Made by a program: the position numbers and the translations under genes. The notes beneath the pieces were generated by a model. That model worked only from the letters and a program-made list of their open reading frames with translations, was not told the origin of the DNA and ran no database searches. From NCBI GenBank assembly GCA_046262495.1, contig JBHEMR010000184.1, forward strand, positions 1 through 8,168: 8,168 nucleotides of DNA. The letters are read 5' to 3'. The DNA comes from GCA-003244245 sp046262495 (GTDB lineage: Bacteria; Actinomycetota; Actinomycetes; Mycobacteriales; Pseudonocardiaceae). Shown in pieces: positions 1-7,002 of this stretch. How positions within the stretch are numbered: the first letter of the stretch is position 1; each line of letters starts with the position of its first letter.

Positions 1-665
1 GCCGGGAACGCCTCGATCACCTCGTAATGCGTCACCGACGGCTTGCCGCCGGCCACTACCGCGAAGCGCCAGTCGTGCTTGGGGTGCCGGTCGATCGGTG
101 CGTCGATGGTGCCTCGGGTGGGATCGGGATGGCCCTGCACCAGCGCCCGGTAATGCTTGGCGACGGTGCGATCCCGGAAGGCCCGCTTCAGCGCCGAGTA
201 GCCGCGCTCGGACTTGGCGACGATCATCAGGCCGCTGGTGCCCACATCCAGCCGGTGAACCACGCCCTGGCGCTCGGCCGCGCCCGAGGTGGCCACCTGG
301 ATTCCGGCCGCGGCGAGTCCACCGAGCACAGTGGGGCCAGTCCAGCCGGGGCTGGGATGCGCGGCGACCCCCACCGGCTTGTCCACCACGACCAGGTCGG
401 CGTCGTCATGCAGCACCTGCAGATTCGCCACCAGCTCGGCAGATGGCGCGGCGGGCCGCTGCGGATCGGGCAGGGTCACCTCTAGCCGGCTGCCGCTGGC
501 CAGGCGGTCGGACTTGCCGGCTGGATTGCCGTCCACCAGCACCGCCCCAGTTTCGGTCAGATCAACCACTGTGGTGCGAGACAGACCCAGCAGCCGCGCC
601 AATCCGGCGTCCACCCGCATGCCATCGAGGCCCTCAGGCACCGGCAGCGTCCGCACGTCAGTCAT
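1..665 (-). CDS. rluD: RluA/RluD-family 23S rRNA pseudouridine synthase (partial, C-terminus outside window)
   Basis: I translated this by hand from the reverse strand: the frame is open from the ATG at 665-663 to the window edge, giving 221 residues. Residues about 16-62 look like an S4 RNA-binding domain (MRVDAGLARLLGLSR start, VLVDGNPAGKS, SGSRLEV). The catalytic domain follows, with DLVVVDKPVGVAAHP at about 90-104 and the family signature HRLDVGTSGLMIVAK at 137-151, in which Asp140 is the expected catalytic nucleophile. HYRALVQGHP (171-180) is another typical block. RluD-type enzymes isomerise uridines in 23S rRNA helix 69 (established for the family), and this protein should act on ribosome assembly in the cytoplasm. 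The ATG overlaps the lspA TGA by four bases (ATGA), implying translational coupling. The Shine-Dalgarno is weak (AGAAAGAG about 10 bases upstream), which fits coupling. The last roughly 80-100 residues should lie outside the window. The exact target uridine cannot be read from sequence. Confidence 0.95.
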   Translation of the reverse strand, partial: MTDVRTLPVPEGLDGMRVDAGLARLLGLSRTTVVDLTETGAVLVDGNPAGKSDRLASGSRLEVTLPDPQRPAAPSAELVANLQVLHDDADLVVVDKPVGVAAHPSPGWTGPTVLGGLAAAGIQVATSGAAERQGVVHRLDVGTSGLMIVAKSERGYSALKRAFRDRTVAKHYRALVQGHPDPTRGTIDAPIDRHPKHDWRFAVVAGGKPSVTHYEVIEAFP

Positions 666-1264
666 TCTGTCGCTCTTTCTGGAACTCTCTTTGCGGCTCC
701 TCGAGAGCCGCGGGTGCCGTCGAAGTCCCGGCCGGTGGCGGCGAGCGCGACCAGCACCGCGCCGCCGCACACGATTGCGGAGTCTGCCAGGTTGAACACC
801 GGCCACACGCTGCCATCCGGTGCCAGCAGCGACAGGAAGTCCACTACGTGCCCGCGCAGAGGGCCAGGGGCACGCAGCAGCCGGTCCACCAGATTGCCCA
901 GCGCACCCCCCAGCACGAGCCCGAGCCCGAAGGCCCAAGGCGCGCTGCGTAGCCGCGTCGCCAGCCGGACGATCACCACCACCACGCCCAGCGCGATCAA
1001 CGACAGCAGCCAGGTCAAACCGGTCGCCATCGAGAACGCCGCACCCGAGTTGCGGTAGACCACGAGATACAGTCCACCACCCAGCAGCTTCGTCGGCGGA
1101 TTGCCCTCTAGCATCGCCACCGCGACGATCTTGCTCAGCACGTCCAGCAGCAGAGTGACGGCAGCGGTAGCCGATAGCAAGCTGGTCCGGCGGCGTCCCA
1201 CCGGGACCTCGCGGATGCCGTCGGCACCGGCCGCCGTTCCCTCGGCATGCTGCGATGGGTTCAT
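662..1264 (-). CDS. lspA: Prolipoprotein signal peptidase II (LspA)
   Basis: This 200-residue inner-membrane aspartic protease cleaves the signal peptide of diacylglyceryl-modified prolipoproteins just before the lipidated cysteine. Four hydrophobic segments are visible, at about residues 29-50, 83-103, 109-128 and 157-176. Family blocks are LLLDVLSK (38-45), the NSGAAFS motif (72-78), GNLVDR with catalytic Asp127, and VFNLAD with catalytic Asp161 (dyad assigned from knowledge of the family). The N-terminal 25 residues form a polar cytoplasmic extension and the last 20 residues are a charged tail, both common in actinobacterial LspA. The start chosen is the ATG at 1264-1262. The best Shine-Dalgarno, AGGTGAGG (1288-1281), is 16 bases away, further than usual, and is better placed for the three-codon upstream ORF described separately. 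An internal GTG at residue 22 is an alternative start. The gene lies 33 bases after the antiporter stop and overlaps rluD by 4 bases. Confidence 0.95.
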   Translation of the reverse strand: MNPSQHAEGTAAGADGIREVPVGRRRTSLLSATAAVTLLLDVLSKIVAVAMLEGNPPTKLLGGGLYLVVYRNSGAAFSMATGLTWLLSLIALGVVVVIVRLATRLRSAPWAFGLGLVLGGALGNLVDRLLRAPGPLRGHVVDFLSLLAPDGSVWPVFNLADSAIVCGGAVLVALAATGRDFDGTRGSRGAAKRVPERATE

Positions 1265-1288
1265 GTCACCATTGTGACCACCTCACCT
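1261..1288 (-). promoter_or_regulatory. lspA translation-initiation region with a three-codon upstream ORF
   Basis: A good Shine-Dalgarno, AGGTGAGG (1288-1281), is followed after 8 bases by ATG GTG ACA TGA (1272-1261), a minimal reading frame encoding Met-Val-Thr. Its TGA shares bases with the lspA ATG (ATGA, 1264-1261). The spacing favours initiation at the short frame, with possible stop-restart onto lspA. This is seen directly in the sequence; translation of the short frame is inference. Confidence 0.4.
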
Positions 1289-1297
1289 GCCCAGCTC

Positions 1298-2776
1298 TCA
1301 GGCGCCGGTCTCCCCGCGCCACTGGGCCAGCCGGCCGGCCCGGTGCACCGCCCGGATCCGCTGCTCAGCCCGGTCCCGGTTGCCGGCCGTCGTGACGACC
1401 AACAGCTGGTCGCCCTCCTGCAGCCGGGTGGTCGACTGCGGGGTGAACCCGTTCCGCTCGCGCACCACCAGGCTGACTACCGTCCCGGCAGGTAGCCTCA
1501 GCTCGGAGAGGTAGACACCGTGTAGCCGCGACGGCCGGGGTACCCGGATTTGGAGCAGCTCGGCGTCCATCTCGTCTAATGCAGCGGAGTCGACCTCCAT
1601 CTCCCTGCTCTGCTCCGGGCGGGATAGTCCCAGCCATCGCACCACCAGAGGCAGCGTGACGCCCTGTACCACCGTGAGCAGCACGACCAGTACAAACACC
1701 ACGTCTACCAGCCGTTGGGCCCCCGGGAAGCCTCTGGTGAGTGCAATCAGAGCCAGCACGATGGGTACTGCGCCACGGAGCCCAGACCACGACAGAAAGA
1801 CCTGCTCCCGCAAGGCCACCCGCAACGGTGTCAGGGCCAGCGCCACCGATAACGGGCGGGCCAGCACGACCAGCACCACCCCGGCGACTAGCGCGGGGAT
1901 CAGGGCGTCGGGCAATCGGGCCGGCGAGGCGTACAGACCCAGCAGTACGAACAGGGCGATCTGGGCGAGCCAGCCGAGACCCTCGGCGAAGGACAGGGTA
2001 TCCCCGCGGTGCGGCAGGCGGGCGTTGCCGAGCACCAGCCCGGTCAGGTAGGTCGCCAGGAAGCCCGAGGCGTGCAGACCCTGCCCGGCTGCGAAGGCGA
2101 GCACACAGACCGCAATAGTCGCCAGCGGATAGAGGCCGGTCGCCGGCAGGGCCGCCCGGCGCAGCGCCCACGATCCGGCGAACCCCAGCGCCACCCCCAC
2201 CGCCGCGCCAGCGAACAACTCGTAGCCAACCAGGAAGGGCGTCCACCAGCTCACCGGGTCACCCGCCGCGAGGAGCACCACCGCGATGTAGACCGGCGCA
2301 TCGTTGATGCCCGACTCCAGCTCGAGCGCGCCCGCCAACTGAGGCGGCACCTTCAGCGCTCGCAAGACGCTGAAGACCGCGGCGGCATCGGTCGAGGACA
2401 GCACCGCACCCCACAACAGCGCCGTGCGCCAGTCCAGGCTCAGCAGCAGGTGCAGCGCCCAGCCGGTGATGGCGATGTTCGCCGCGACCGCCACGGTGGA
2501 CAGCGCAATCCCCCAGCTCAGCACGGGGCGGATCACCGAGAACCGAGTAGTGAGACCGCCCTCCGCCAGGATCAGTACTAGCCCGGCAATGCCCAGGGCC
2601 GCGGTGAGCGGCGCATCGGAGAACTGGATTCCCAGGCCGGCCTCGCCGATCAGCAGTCCGATGGTCAGGTAAACCAGCAGCGACGGCAGGCCGAGGCGGG
2701 TGGAGAACCGCACGGCGAGCACAGCCAGCAGCAACACTGCTGCCCCCGCTCCGAGCGCGAACTCCACCCCGTTCAC
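1298..2776 (-). CDS. CPA1-family potassium/sodium-proton antiporter with C-terminal TrkA-C domain
   Basis: This 492-residue membrane protein belongs to the monovalent cation:proton antiporter-1 superfamily. Hydrophobic helices run from residue 5 to about 382. Transport-core signatures are GLLIGEAGLG (40-49), SSTDAAAVFSVLRA (127-140, discontinuous-helix region), LELESGINDAP (151-161, with Asp159 as the expected ion/proton-binding carboxylate) and LSWSGLRGAVPIVLA (328-342). After the last helix a soluble tail (about 405-478) with LHGVYLSELRLPAGTVVSLVVRE and LQEGDQLLVVT matches a TrkA-C/RCK_C regulatory domain, which in relatives binds a small ligand and gates transport. This layout resembles CvrA/YcgO- or KhtU-like K+/H+ antiporters but lacks the CorC-HlyC domain of E. 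coli CvrA; I therefore assign no symbol. The likely role is K+ or Na+ efflux and pH or osmotic homeostasis. The start is the GTG at 2776; a GTG at codon 4 (2767) with GGGGGTG upstream is equally plausible. It lies 27 bases after the methyltransferase stop. Ion specificity is inferred, not visible. Confidence 0.92.
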   Translation of the reverse strand: MNGVEFALGAGAAVLLLAVLAVRFSTRLGLPSLLVYLTIGLLIGEAGLGIQFSDAPLTAALGIAGLVLILAEGGLTTRFSVIRPVLSWGIALSTVAVAANIAITGWALHLLLSLDWRTALLWGAVLSSTDAAAVFSVLRALKVPPQLAGALELESGINDAPVYIAVVLLAAGDPVSWWTPFLVGYELFAGAAVGVALGFAGSWALRRAALPATGLYPLATIAVCVLAFAAGQGLHASGFLATYLTGLVLGNARLPHRGDTLSFAEGLGWLAQIALFVLLGLYASPARLPDALIPALVAGVVLVVLARPLSVALALTPLRVALREQVFLSWSGLRGAVPIVLALIALTRGFPGAQRLVDVVFVLVVLLTVVQGVTLPLVVRWLGLSRPEQSREMEVDSAALDEMDAELLQIRVPRPSRLHGVYLSELRLPAGTVVSLVVRERNGFTPQSTTRLQEGDQLLVVTTAGNRDRAEQRIRAVHRAGRLAQWRGETGA

Positions 2777-2803
2777 CCCCGGATTGTCCCGCAGTCTCGC
2801 TGG

Positions 2804-3598
2804 TCAGCCGGACCAGGAGATCGTGACCAGGTCTCTGTGTCGCGGACCCAGCCTCGCCACCGCCTCGGCGACCTCGTCTCGGCGCTCGACGGGCAGGCAC
2901 AGCCTGCGCAGCGAGAAGTCAAGCTCCGCCTCCGGACTACGGGGCTGGGCGGGTCGGGTCCAGCGCTGGACCTCCGGACGTATTCCTACTTCGGCGAACA
3001 CAGCCAGGACGTCGTCCGCGGTCGCCGGGGGTGGCCTGTGCAACCCGTGGAACTGCTCCCACAACGGGTCCAGCCACGCCCCGGGGTGCACGGCATGCAG
3101 CTCGACGACGACCCCGCGGCGCGCGGCGGCATCCAGCGCTACGACAAAGGGCCCCAGGTCAAAGGTGTTGTAGCCGACATGGTGGCTGAGCACGACATCG
3201 GCGACGCCCGCCTGCGCCGCCGCCTGCGGCCACGGACCATGAACGCTGCGGTGCGCCAGCCCCCGCTGCTCGCAGGCCTGCTCGAATGCGCGCAGCATGT
3301 CCTCGGCGGAATCCACCCCGGTCAGGTGCGACACCTTGGGCACCAGCGCCAGCCCGGCGGCACCCGCACCGCACCCGACGTCGAGCACGGTCCTCCCGTC
3401 GGGTCCCAGCAACTGCAGCGCGGCCCGGCGCGAGGGGGTGTCCTCCGGCGTCGCCGCTGGTATGAAGCGGGCGGGATCGTGCCGGCTCGGGTCCTTCGGC
3501 GCGGCGGCCCCAATCTCGGGCGGAATTGCGCGGCGCTGCAGCAGCTCGCGCCACCTTGCAGCTGCGCTGCGCGTGAGTGGCTTTGGGTGCTGGAACAC
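2804..3598 (-). CDS. Class I SAM-dependent methyltransferase of unknown substrate
   Basis: This is a 264-residue protein starting at the GTG at 3598-3596, two bases after the ileS TAA. The same frame stays open upstream inside ileS, but that part is an overprinted shadow. Motif I is VLDVGCGAGAAGLAL (71-85), the AdoMet-binding glycine-rich loop. Acidic motif II is LTGVDSAEDML (92-102), with Asp96 expected to hold the ribose hydroxyls. Motif IV is DVVLSHHVGYN (134-144), and VVVELHAVHP (163-172) follows as a later strand. The C-terminal half, with a DPLWEQFHGLHRPPPATADD block, resembles an unnamed methyltransferase family I recall from actinobacteria. It is not obviously an rRNA, tRNA or quinone methyltransferase, since the position after motif IV is HHVGYN rather than an NPPY-type sequence, which argues against N6-adenine/N5-glutamine activity. 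No strong Shine-Dalgarno precedes the GTG, so reinitiation by ribosomes finishing ileS is likely. This would place the gene under the same T-box control. Substrate unknown. Confidence 0.88.
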   Translation of the reverse strand: MFQHPKPLTRSAAARWRELLQRRAIPPEIGAAAPKDPSRHDPARFIPAATPEDTPSRRAALQLLGPDGRTVLDVGCGAGAAGLALVPKVSHLTGVDSAEDMLRAFEQACEQRGLAHRSVHGPWPQAAAQAGVADVVLSHHVGYNTFDLGPFVVALDAAARRGVVVELHAVHPGAWLDPLWEQFHGLHRPPPATADDVLAVFAEVGIRPEVQRWTRPAQPRSPEAELDFSLRRLCLPVERRDEVAEAVARLGPRHRDLVTISWSG

Positions 3599-3600
3599 TG

Positions 3601-6600
3601 TTACGCGCTCACGACCGCGACGGCGACCCGCACCGTGACGCCATCGCCGACGATGCCGGCGAAGCCGGCGGGCACCGGGGCGTAGTCGACCCGGCGGGCG
3701 AGTACCTCGCCGGCGATGAGCTGCTCGTGCTCCCGGGCCGCGGCGAGCACCGCTGGTGGCGCGTCGACGGTGAGCCCGATCCGGTCGGTGACCTGAAGGC
3801 CGGCCTGCCGGCGGGCCTGCTGCACCACCCGCACCAAATCCTTGGCGATGCCCTCGGCGGCTAGCTCTGGGGTGACCGTGGTGTCCAGCACCACCAATCC
3901 GGACCCGGCCGGCAACGCCGCGGTTTCGGACGGGTCTGCGGCGACGAGCCGCTCGGTGTACTCCCCTTCCAGCAACGGGATGCCGGCTGCGGTCACGACC
4001 CCGTCTCGACCGCGTTCCCATTCCCCCGCCTTGACCGCGCGGATCACCTTCTGAATGTCGCCCCCCAGCCGGGGCCCGCAGACCCGGGCGTTGACGGTGA
4101 GTTCGAAGCGGCCATGCTCGGCGACGTCCTCAGTGAGCTCAACCGACCGGACGTTCACCTCGTCGGCGATGAGGTCGGTGAAGGCAGCGAGGGCGCCCGC
4201 GTCCGGCGCGGCCACGGTGAGCCGGGACAGCGGCTGGCGGACTCGCAGTCCCCGTGCCTTGCGCAGCGACAACACGGCAGACACCACCTGTCGCACCCGG
4301 TCCATCGACGCCACGAGATCACGATCTGGTGGGAGGGCACCCGCATCGGGCCAGTCGGCCAGATGCACGGAGCGCTGTCCGGTGAGGCCGCGCCAGATCG
4401 CCTCGGTGGTCAGCGGCAGCAGCGGAGCGGCCAACCGGCAGGTCACCTCGAGGACGGTGTGCAGGGTTTCGATCGCGTCCTGCTCACCAGCCCAGAAGCG
4501 GTCCCGGGAACGGCGCACGTACCAGTTGGTAAGCACGTCACAGAACCCGCGCACGCTGGCGCAGGCACCAGCGATGTCGTAGCGGTCCATCCGCTCCGTG
4601 ACGTCACCGACGCAGTCGTGCAGCTTGGCTAGCACATATCGATCCAGGACGTGCTCGCTGCCGGTCCGCCACTGCCCGTCGACGCCGGCGGCGTTGGCGT
4701 AGAGAGTCAGGAAATACCACGAGTTCCACAGCGGCAGCAGCGCTTGCCGGACGGCCTCGCGGATGCCCTGCTCGGTGACCACGAGGTTCCCGCCCCGCAG
4801 GATGGGCGAGGCCATCAGGAACCAGCGCATCGCGTCCGAGCCGTCCCGGTTGAACACCTCGGTGACCTCAGGGTAGTTGCCCTTGGACTTCGACATCTTC
4901 AGGCCGTCATCCCCGAGCACGATGCCGTGCGCCAGGCAGGAGCGAAACGCCGGCCGGTCGAACAGCGCCGTCGCCAGCACATGCAAGGTGTAGAACCACC
5001 CCCGGGTCTGCCCGTTGTACTCGACGATGAAATCACCCGGATAGTGGTGTTCGAACCACTCGGCGTTGTCGAAGGGATAGTGCACCTGCGCGAAAGGCAT
5101 CGAGCCGGACTCGAACCAGCAGTCCAGCACCTCAGGCACCCGGCGCATGGTGGAGCGCCCGGTCGGGTCGTTCGGATTGGGTCGGGTCAGCTGGTCGACG
5201 AACGGTCGGTGCAGATCGGTGGGGCGCACCCCGAAGTCACGCGCCAGCTCATCGAGCGAGCCATAGACGTCCATCCGCGGGCAGGTCGGATCGTCGGATA
5301 CCCAGACCGGCAGCGGCGATCCCCAGTACCGGTTGCGAGAGATGTTCCAGTCGCGGGCACCCTCCAGCCATGCGCCGAACTGCCCGGTGCCGACGTTGTC
5401 CGGCACCCAGGTGATCTCCCGGTTGAGTTCCACCATCCGGTCCCGGAACCGGGTCACCTCGACGAACCACGATGACACGGCGCGCTGGATCAGTGGGTTG
5501 TTGCAGCGCCAGCAGTGTGGGTAGGGGTGTTCGTAGGTCTCCTGACGCAGCAATACACCACCGACGTAGGGCGCCCCGTCGCGCAGATCTCGGATGATCG
5601 CTCGGTTGGCCTCGAAGACCTGCATCCCGGCATACGGGGGGACCTCGGCGGTGAACTGCCCGGCCGAGTCCACCGGGATCACCGCCTCGATACCGGCGGC
5701 GTCGGTGACGGCCTTGTCTTCCTCGCCGAAGGCCGGGGCCATATGCACCAGTCCGGTGCCCTCGTCGGTCGTCACGAAATCGGCGGGTAGCACCCGGTGG
5801 GCACCGGTTCGGCCAGCGAAGAAGTCGAACGGCGGAGCGTAGCGAAGGTCGAACAGCTCCGATCCGAGGTAGCGGCCCAATACCTGCGGCTGGTCACCCA
5901 GTTCCCGGGCGTAGGCGGGTAGGCGGTCCTCGGCGATCAGGTAACGCTCGCCAGCCACCTCAACGGTGACGTAGGTGAGATTCGGGTGCACCGCGATACC
6001 TAGGTTGGACGGCAGCGTCCACGGCGTGGTGGTCCATACCAGCGCCAGCACGCCGTCCAGCTCAGATCCCGGAGCGGACAGCCGTAGCCCGACAGTGACC
6101 GCAGGATCCTGCCGGTTGCGGTAGACGTCGTCCATTCTGGTCTCGGTGTTCGACAGCGGCGTCTCGCAGCGCCAGCAGTACCACAGCACGCGGAAGCTCT
6201 GGTAGATCAGGCCCTTGTCCCAGAGCGTTTTGAACGCCCACATGACGCTTTCCATGTAGGTCAGGTCGAGGGTCTTGTAATCGTTGTCGAAGTTCACCCA
6301 GCGGGCCTGGCGGGTCACGTACTCGCGCCACTCTCGGGTGTAGCGCAGGACCGAGCTGCGGCAGGCGGCGTTGAAATCTGCCACGCCCATCTGCTCGATC
6401 TCGGACTTCTGCTTGATGCCCAGTTGCCGTTCTGCCTCCACCTCGGCCGGCAGCCCATGGCAGTCCCAGCCGAACCGGCGCTCCACCCGGCGGCCACGCA
6501 TCGTCTGGTAGCGCGGCACCACGTCCTTGACGTATCCGGTGAGCAGGTGCCCGTAATGCGGTAGGCCGTTGGCGAACGGCGGCCCGTCGTAGAAGACGAA

Positions 6601-6765
6601 CTCGTTGGCTCCGTCGTCTCCGGCTGAGCGGGCAGCTATCGACGCTGCGAAAGTGTGATCATCCTGCCAATGCTGCAGGACGGAGGTTTCAAGCTGCGGG
6701 AACGACGGCTGCGCGGCGACGCCCTCTGCGGTGCCGGCGTCTGCAGAAACCTTGGGGTAGACCAT
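3601..6765 (-). CDS. ileS: Isoleucyl-tRNA synthetase, long eukaryote-like type
   Basis: This 1054-residue class Ia aminoacyl-tRNA synthetase attaches isoleucine to tRNA-Ile. Its Rossmann catalytic core begins with FYDGPPFANGLPHYGHLLTG, giving the HIGH motif as HYGH (70-73). The KMSKS loop is intact at 623-627 (LKMSKSKGNYPEV). The inserted CP1 editing domain (about 200-420) contains TTTPWTLPSN (245-254), which hydrolyses mischarged Val-tRNA. CWRC pairs (197-200, and again in HCWRCNNPL) resemble the zinc-binding knuckles of relatives. The C-terminal third is the helical anticodon-binding domain plus a long extension. The GLPHYGH form and the length match the eukaryote-like IleS clade of actinobacteria rather than the E. 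coli type. The start chosen is the ATG at 6765 (MVYPKVSADAG), preceded by AGGAAG (6782-6777). The frame also stays open to a GTG at 6849, but that GTG lies inside the T-box core and should not be used. Translation should be controlled by the leader. Confidence 0.97.
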   Translation of the reverse strand: MVYPKVSADAGTAEGVAAQPSFPQLETSVLQHWQDDHTFAASIAARSAGDDGANEFVFYDGPPFANGLPHYGHLLTGYVKDVVPRYQTMRGRRVERRFGWDCHGLPAEVEAERQLGIKQKSEIEQMGVADFNAACRSSVLRYTREWREYVTRQARWVNFDNDYKTLDLTYMESVMWAFKTLWDKGLIYQSFRVLWYCWRCETPLSNTETRMDDVYRNRQDPAVTVGLRLSAPGSELDGVLALVWTTTPWTLPSNLGIAVHPNLTYVTVEVAGERYLIAEDRLPAYARELGDQPQVLGRYLGSELFDLRYAPPFDFFAGRTGAHRVLPADFVTTDEGTGLVHMAPAFGEEDKAVTDAAGIEAVIPVDSAGQFTAEVPPYAGMQVFEANRAIIRDLRDGAPYVGGVLLRQETYEHPYPHCWRCNNPLIQRAVSSWFVEVTRFRDRMVELNREITWVPDNVGTGQFGAWLEGARDWNISRNRYWGSPLPVWVSDDPTCPRMDVYGSLDELARDFGVRPTDLHRPFVDQLTRPNPNDPTGRSTMRRVPEVLDCWFESGSMPFAQVHYPFDNAEWFEHHYPGDFIVEYNGQTRGWFYTLHVLATALFDRPAFRSCLAHGIVLGDDGLKMSKSKGNYPEVTEVFNRDGSDAMRWFLMASPILRGGNLVVTEQGIREAVRQALLPLWNSWYFLTLYANAAGVDGQWRTGSEHVLDRYVLAKLHDCVGDVTERMDRYDIAGACASVRGFCDVLTNWYVRRSRDRFWAGEQDAIETLHTVLEVTCRLAAPLLPLTTEAIWRGLTGQRSVHLADWPDAGALPPDRDLVASMDRVRQVVSAVLSLRKARGLRVRQPLSRLTVAAPDAGALAAFTDLIADEVNVRSVELTEDVAEHGRFELTVNARVCGPRLGGDIQKVIRAVKAGEWERGRDGVVTAAGIPLLEGEYTERLVAADPSETAALPAGSGLVVLDTTVTPELAAEGIAKDLVRVVQQARRQAGLQVTDRIGLTVDAPPAVLAAAREHEQLIAGEVLARRVDYAPVPAGFAGIVGDGVTVRVAVAVVSA

Positions 6766-6776
6766 GGCGGCGTGTA

Positions 6777-6782
6777 CTTCCT
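6777..6782 (-). promoter_or_regulatory. Ribosome binding site deciding the ileS start
   Basis: AGGAAG lies 11 bases upstream of the ATG at 6765, a slightly long but workable spacing. It supports that ATG over the in-frame GTG at 6849, which sits inside the T-box core. It is the element expected to be masked when tRNA-Ile is charged. Confidence 0.65.
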
Positions 6783-6796
6783 GTGCGGTGTCACCT

Positions 6797-6810
6797 GTGC
6801 AGATCTGCAC
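6797..6810 (-). repeat. 14-base perfect palindrome in the ileS leader
   Basis: GTGCAGATCTGCAC reads the same on both strands and lies between the T-box core and the ileS ribosome site. In RNA it could fold as a 5-bp stem (GUGCA/UGCAC) with a GAUC tetraloop. Its GUGC arm could alternatively pair with a second GCAC at 6785-6782, which touches the Shine-Dalgarno. It could therefore be part of the expression platform; this role is inference. Confidence 0.55.
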
Positions 6811-7002
6811 GGGGACGACCCTCGGCTGCGCCGCGGACCGCGGTACCACCCCGCTTGCTACCCGTCGTCCGGGCAGCCTCTCATTGAGCCGGCGATAACG
6901 GGCCGGACCCGTCCGGTTCTACTAGAGGCTCGCCGATGCGGGACGTGCCTCGTTCTTCCGGAGGCTCCCCGGTGATGGCCGGATCAGCGCCTGTTACTTG
7001 CC

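Larger units (their letters stand above)
6777..6996 (-). promoter_or_regulatory. Isoleucine T-box riboswitch (ultrashort Stem I, probably translational) upstream of ileS
   Basis: The leader RNA contains the diagnostic T-box core GGGGUGGUACCGCGG at 6852-6838. Its UGGU (6848-6845) can pair with the ACCA end of uncharged tRNA-Ile. Near the 5' end is a very short Stem I: AGGC (6992-6989) pairs with GCCU (6965-6962), and CCGG (6982-6979) pairs with CCGG (6972-6969). They close a six-base loop CCAUCA that presents the isoleucine codon AUC (6976-6974) as specifier. Between them GAGGC (6951-6947) pairs with GCCUC (6929-6925), a Stem II candidate, and CCGGA (6916-6912) pairs with UCCGG (6907-6903). 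No terminator hairpin with a U-run follows. This fits the translational mechanism established for actinobacterial ileS leaders, where tRNA binding frees the ribosome site (here AGGAAG, 6782-6777). The exact sequestrator pairing is not clear to me by eye. The 5' boundary is approximate. Confidence 0.93.

Noticed and set aside
98..952. 284-residue plus-strand open frame antisense to rluD and lspA
   Set aside because: It is Arg/Pro/Ala-rich, has no recognisable domain and lies opposite two well-supported genes; it arises from GC-rich codon bias on the other strand.
1365..2246. 293-residue minus-strand frame overlapping the antiporter
   Set aside because: It is out of frame with the antiporter, which shows complete transporter motifs; the overlapping frame is low-complexity Arg/Gly/Ala.
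2837..3685. 282-residue plus-strand open frame opposite the methyltransferase
   Set aside because: The minus-strand frame has clear AdoMet-binding motifs; this one has none and crosses the ileS-methyltransferase junction.
3599..4021. Upstream extension of the methyltransferase frame into the ileS coding region
   Set aside because: The extra 141 residues are Arg/Gly-rich overprinted sequence inside ileS; the GTG at 3598, just after the ileS stop, is the natural start.
4651..5475. 274-residue plus-strand open frame inside ileS
   Set aside because: It is entirely antisense to the catalytic core of ileS, has biased composition and no domain, so it is a shadow frame.
6903..6916. Inverted repeat CCGGAC-GG-GTCCGG considered as an intrinsic terminator
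   Set aside because: No U-run follows and it lies between Stem I and the T-box core, so it is better read as an internal stem of the riboswitch.
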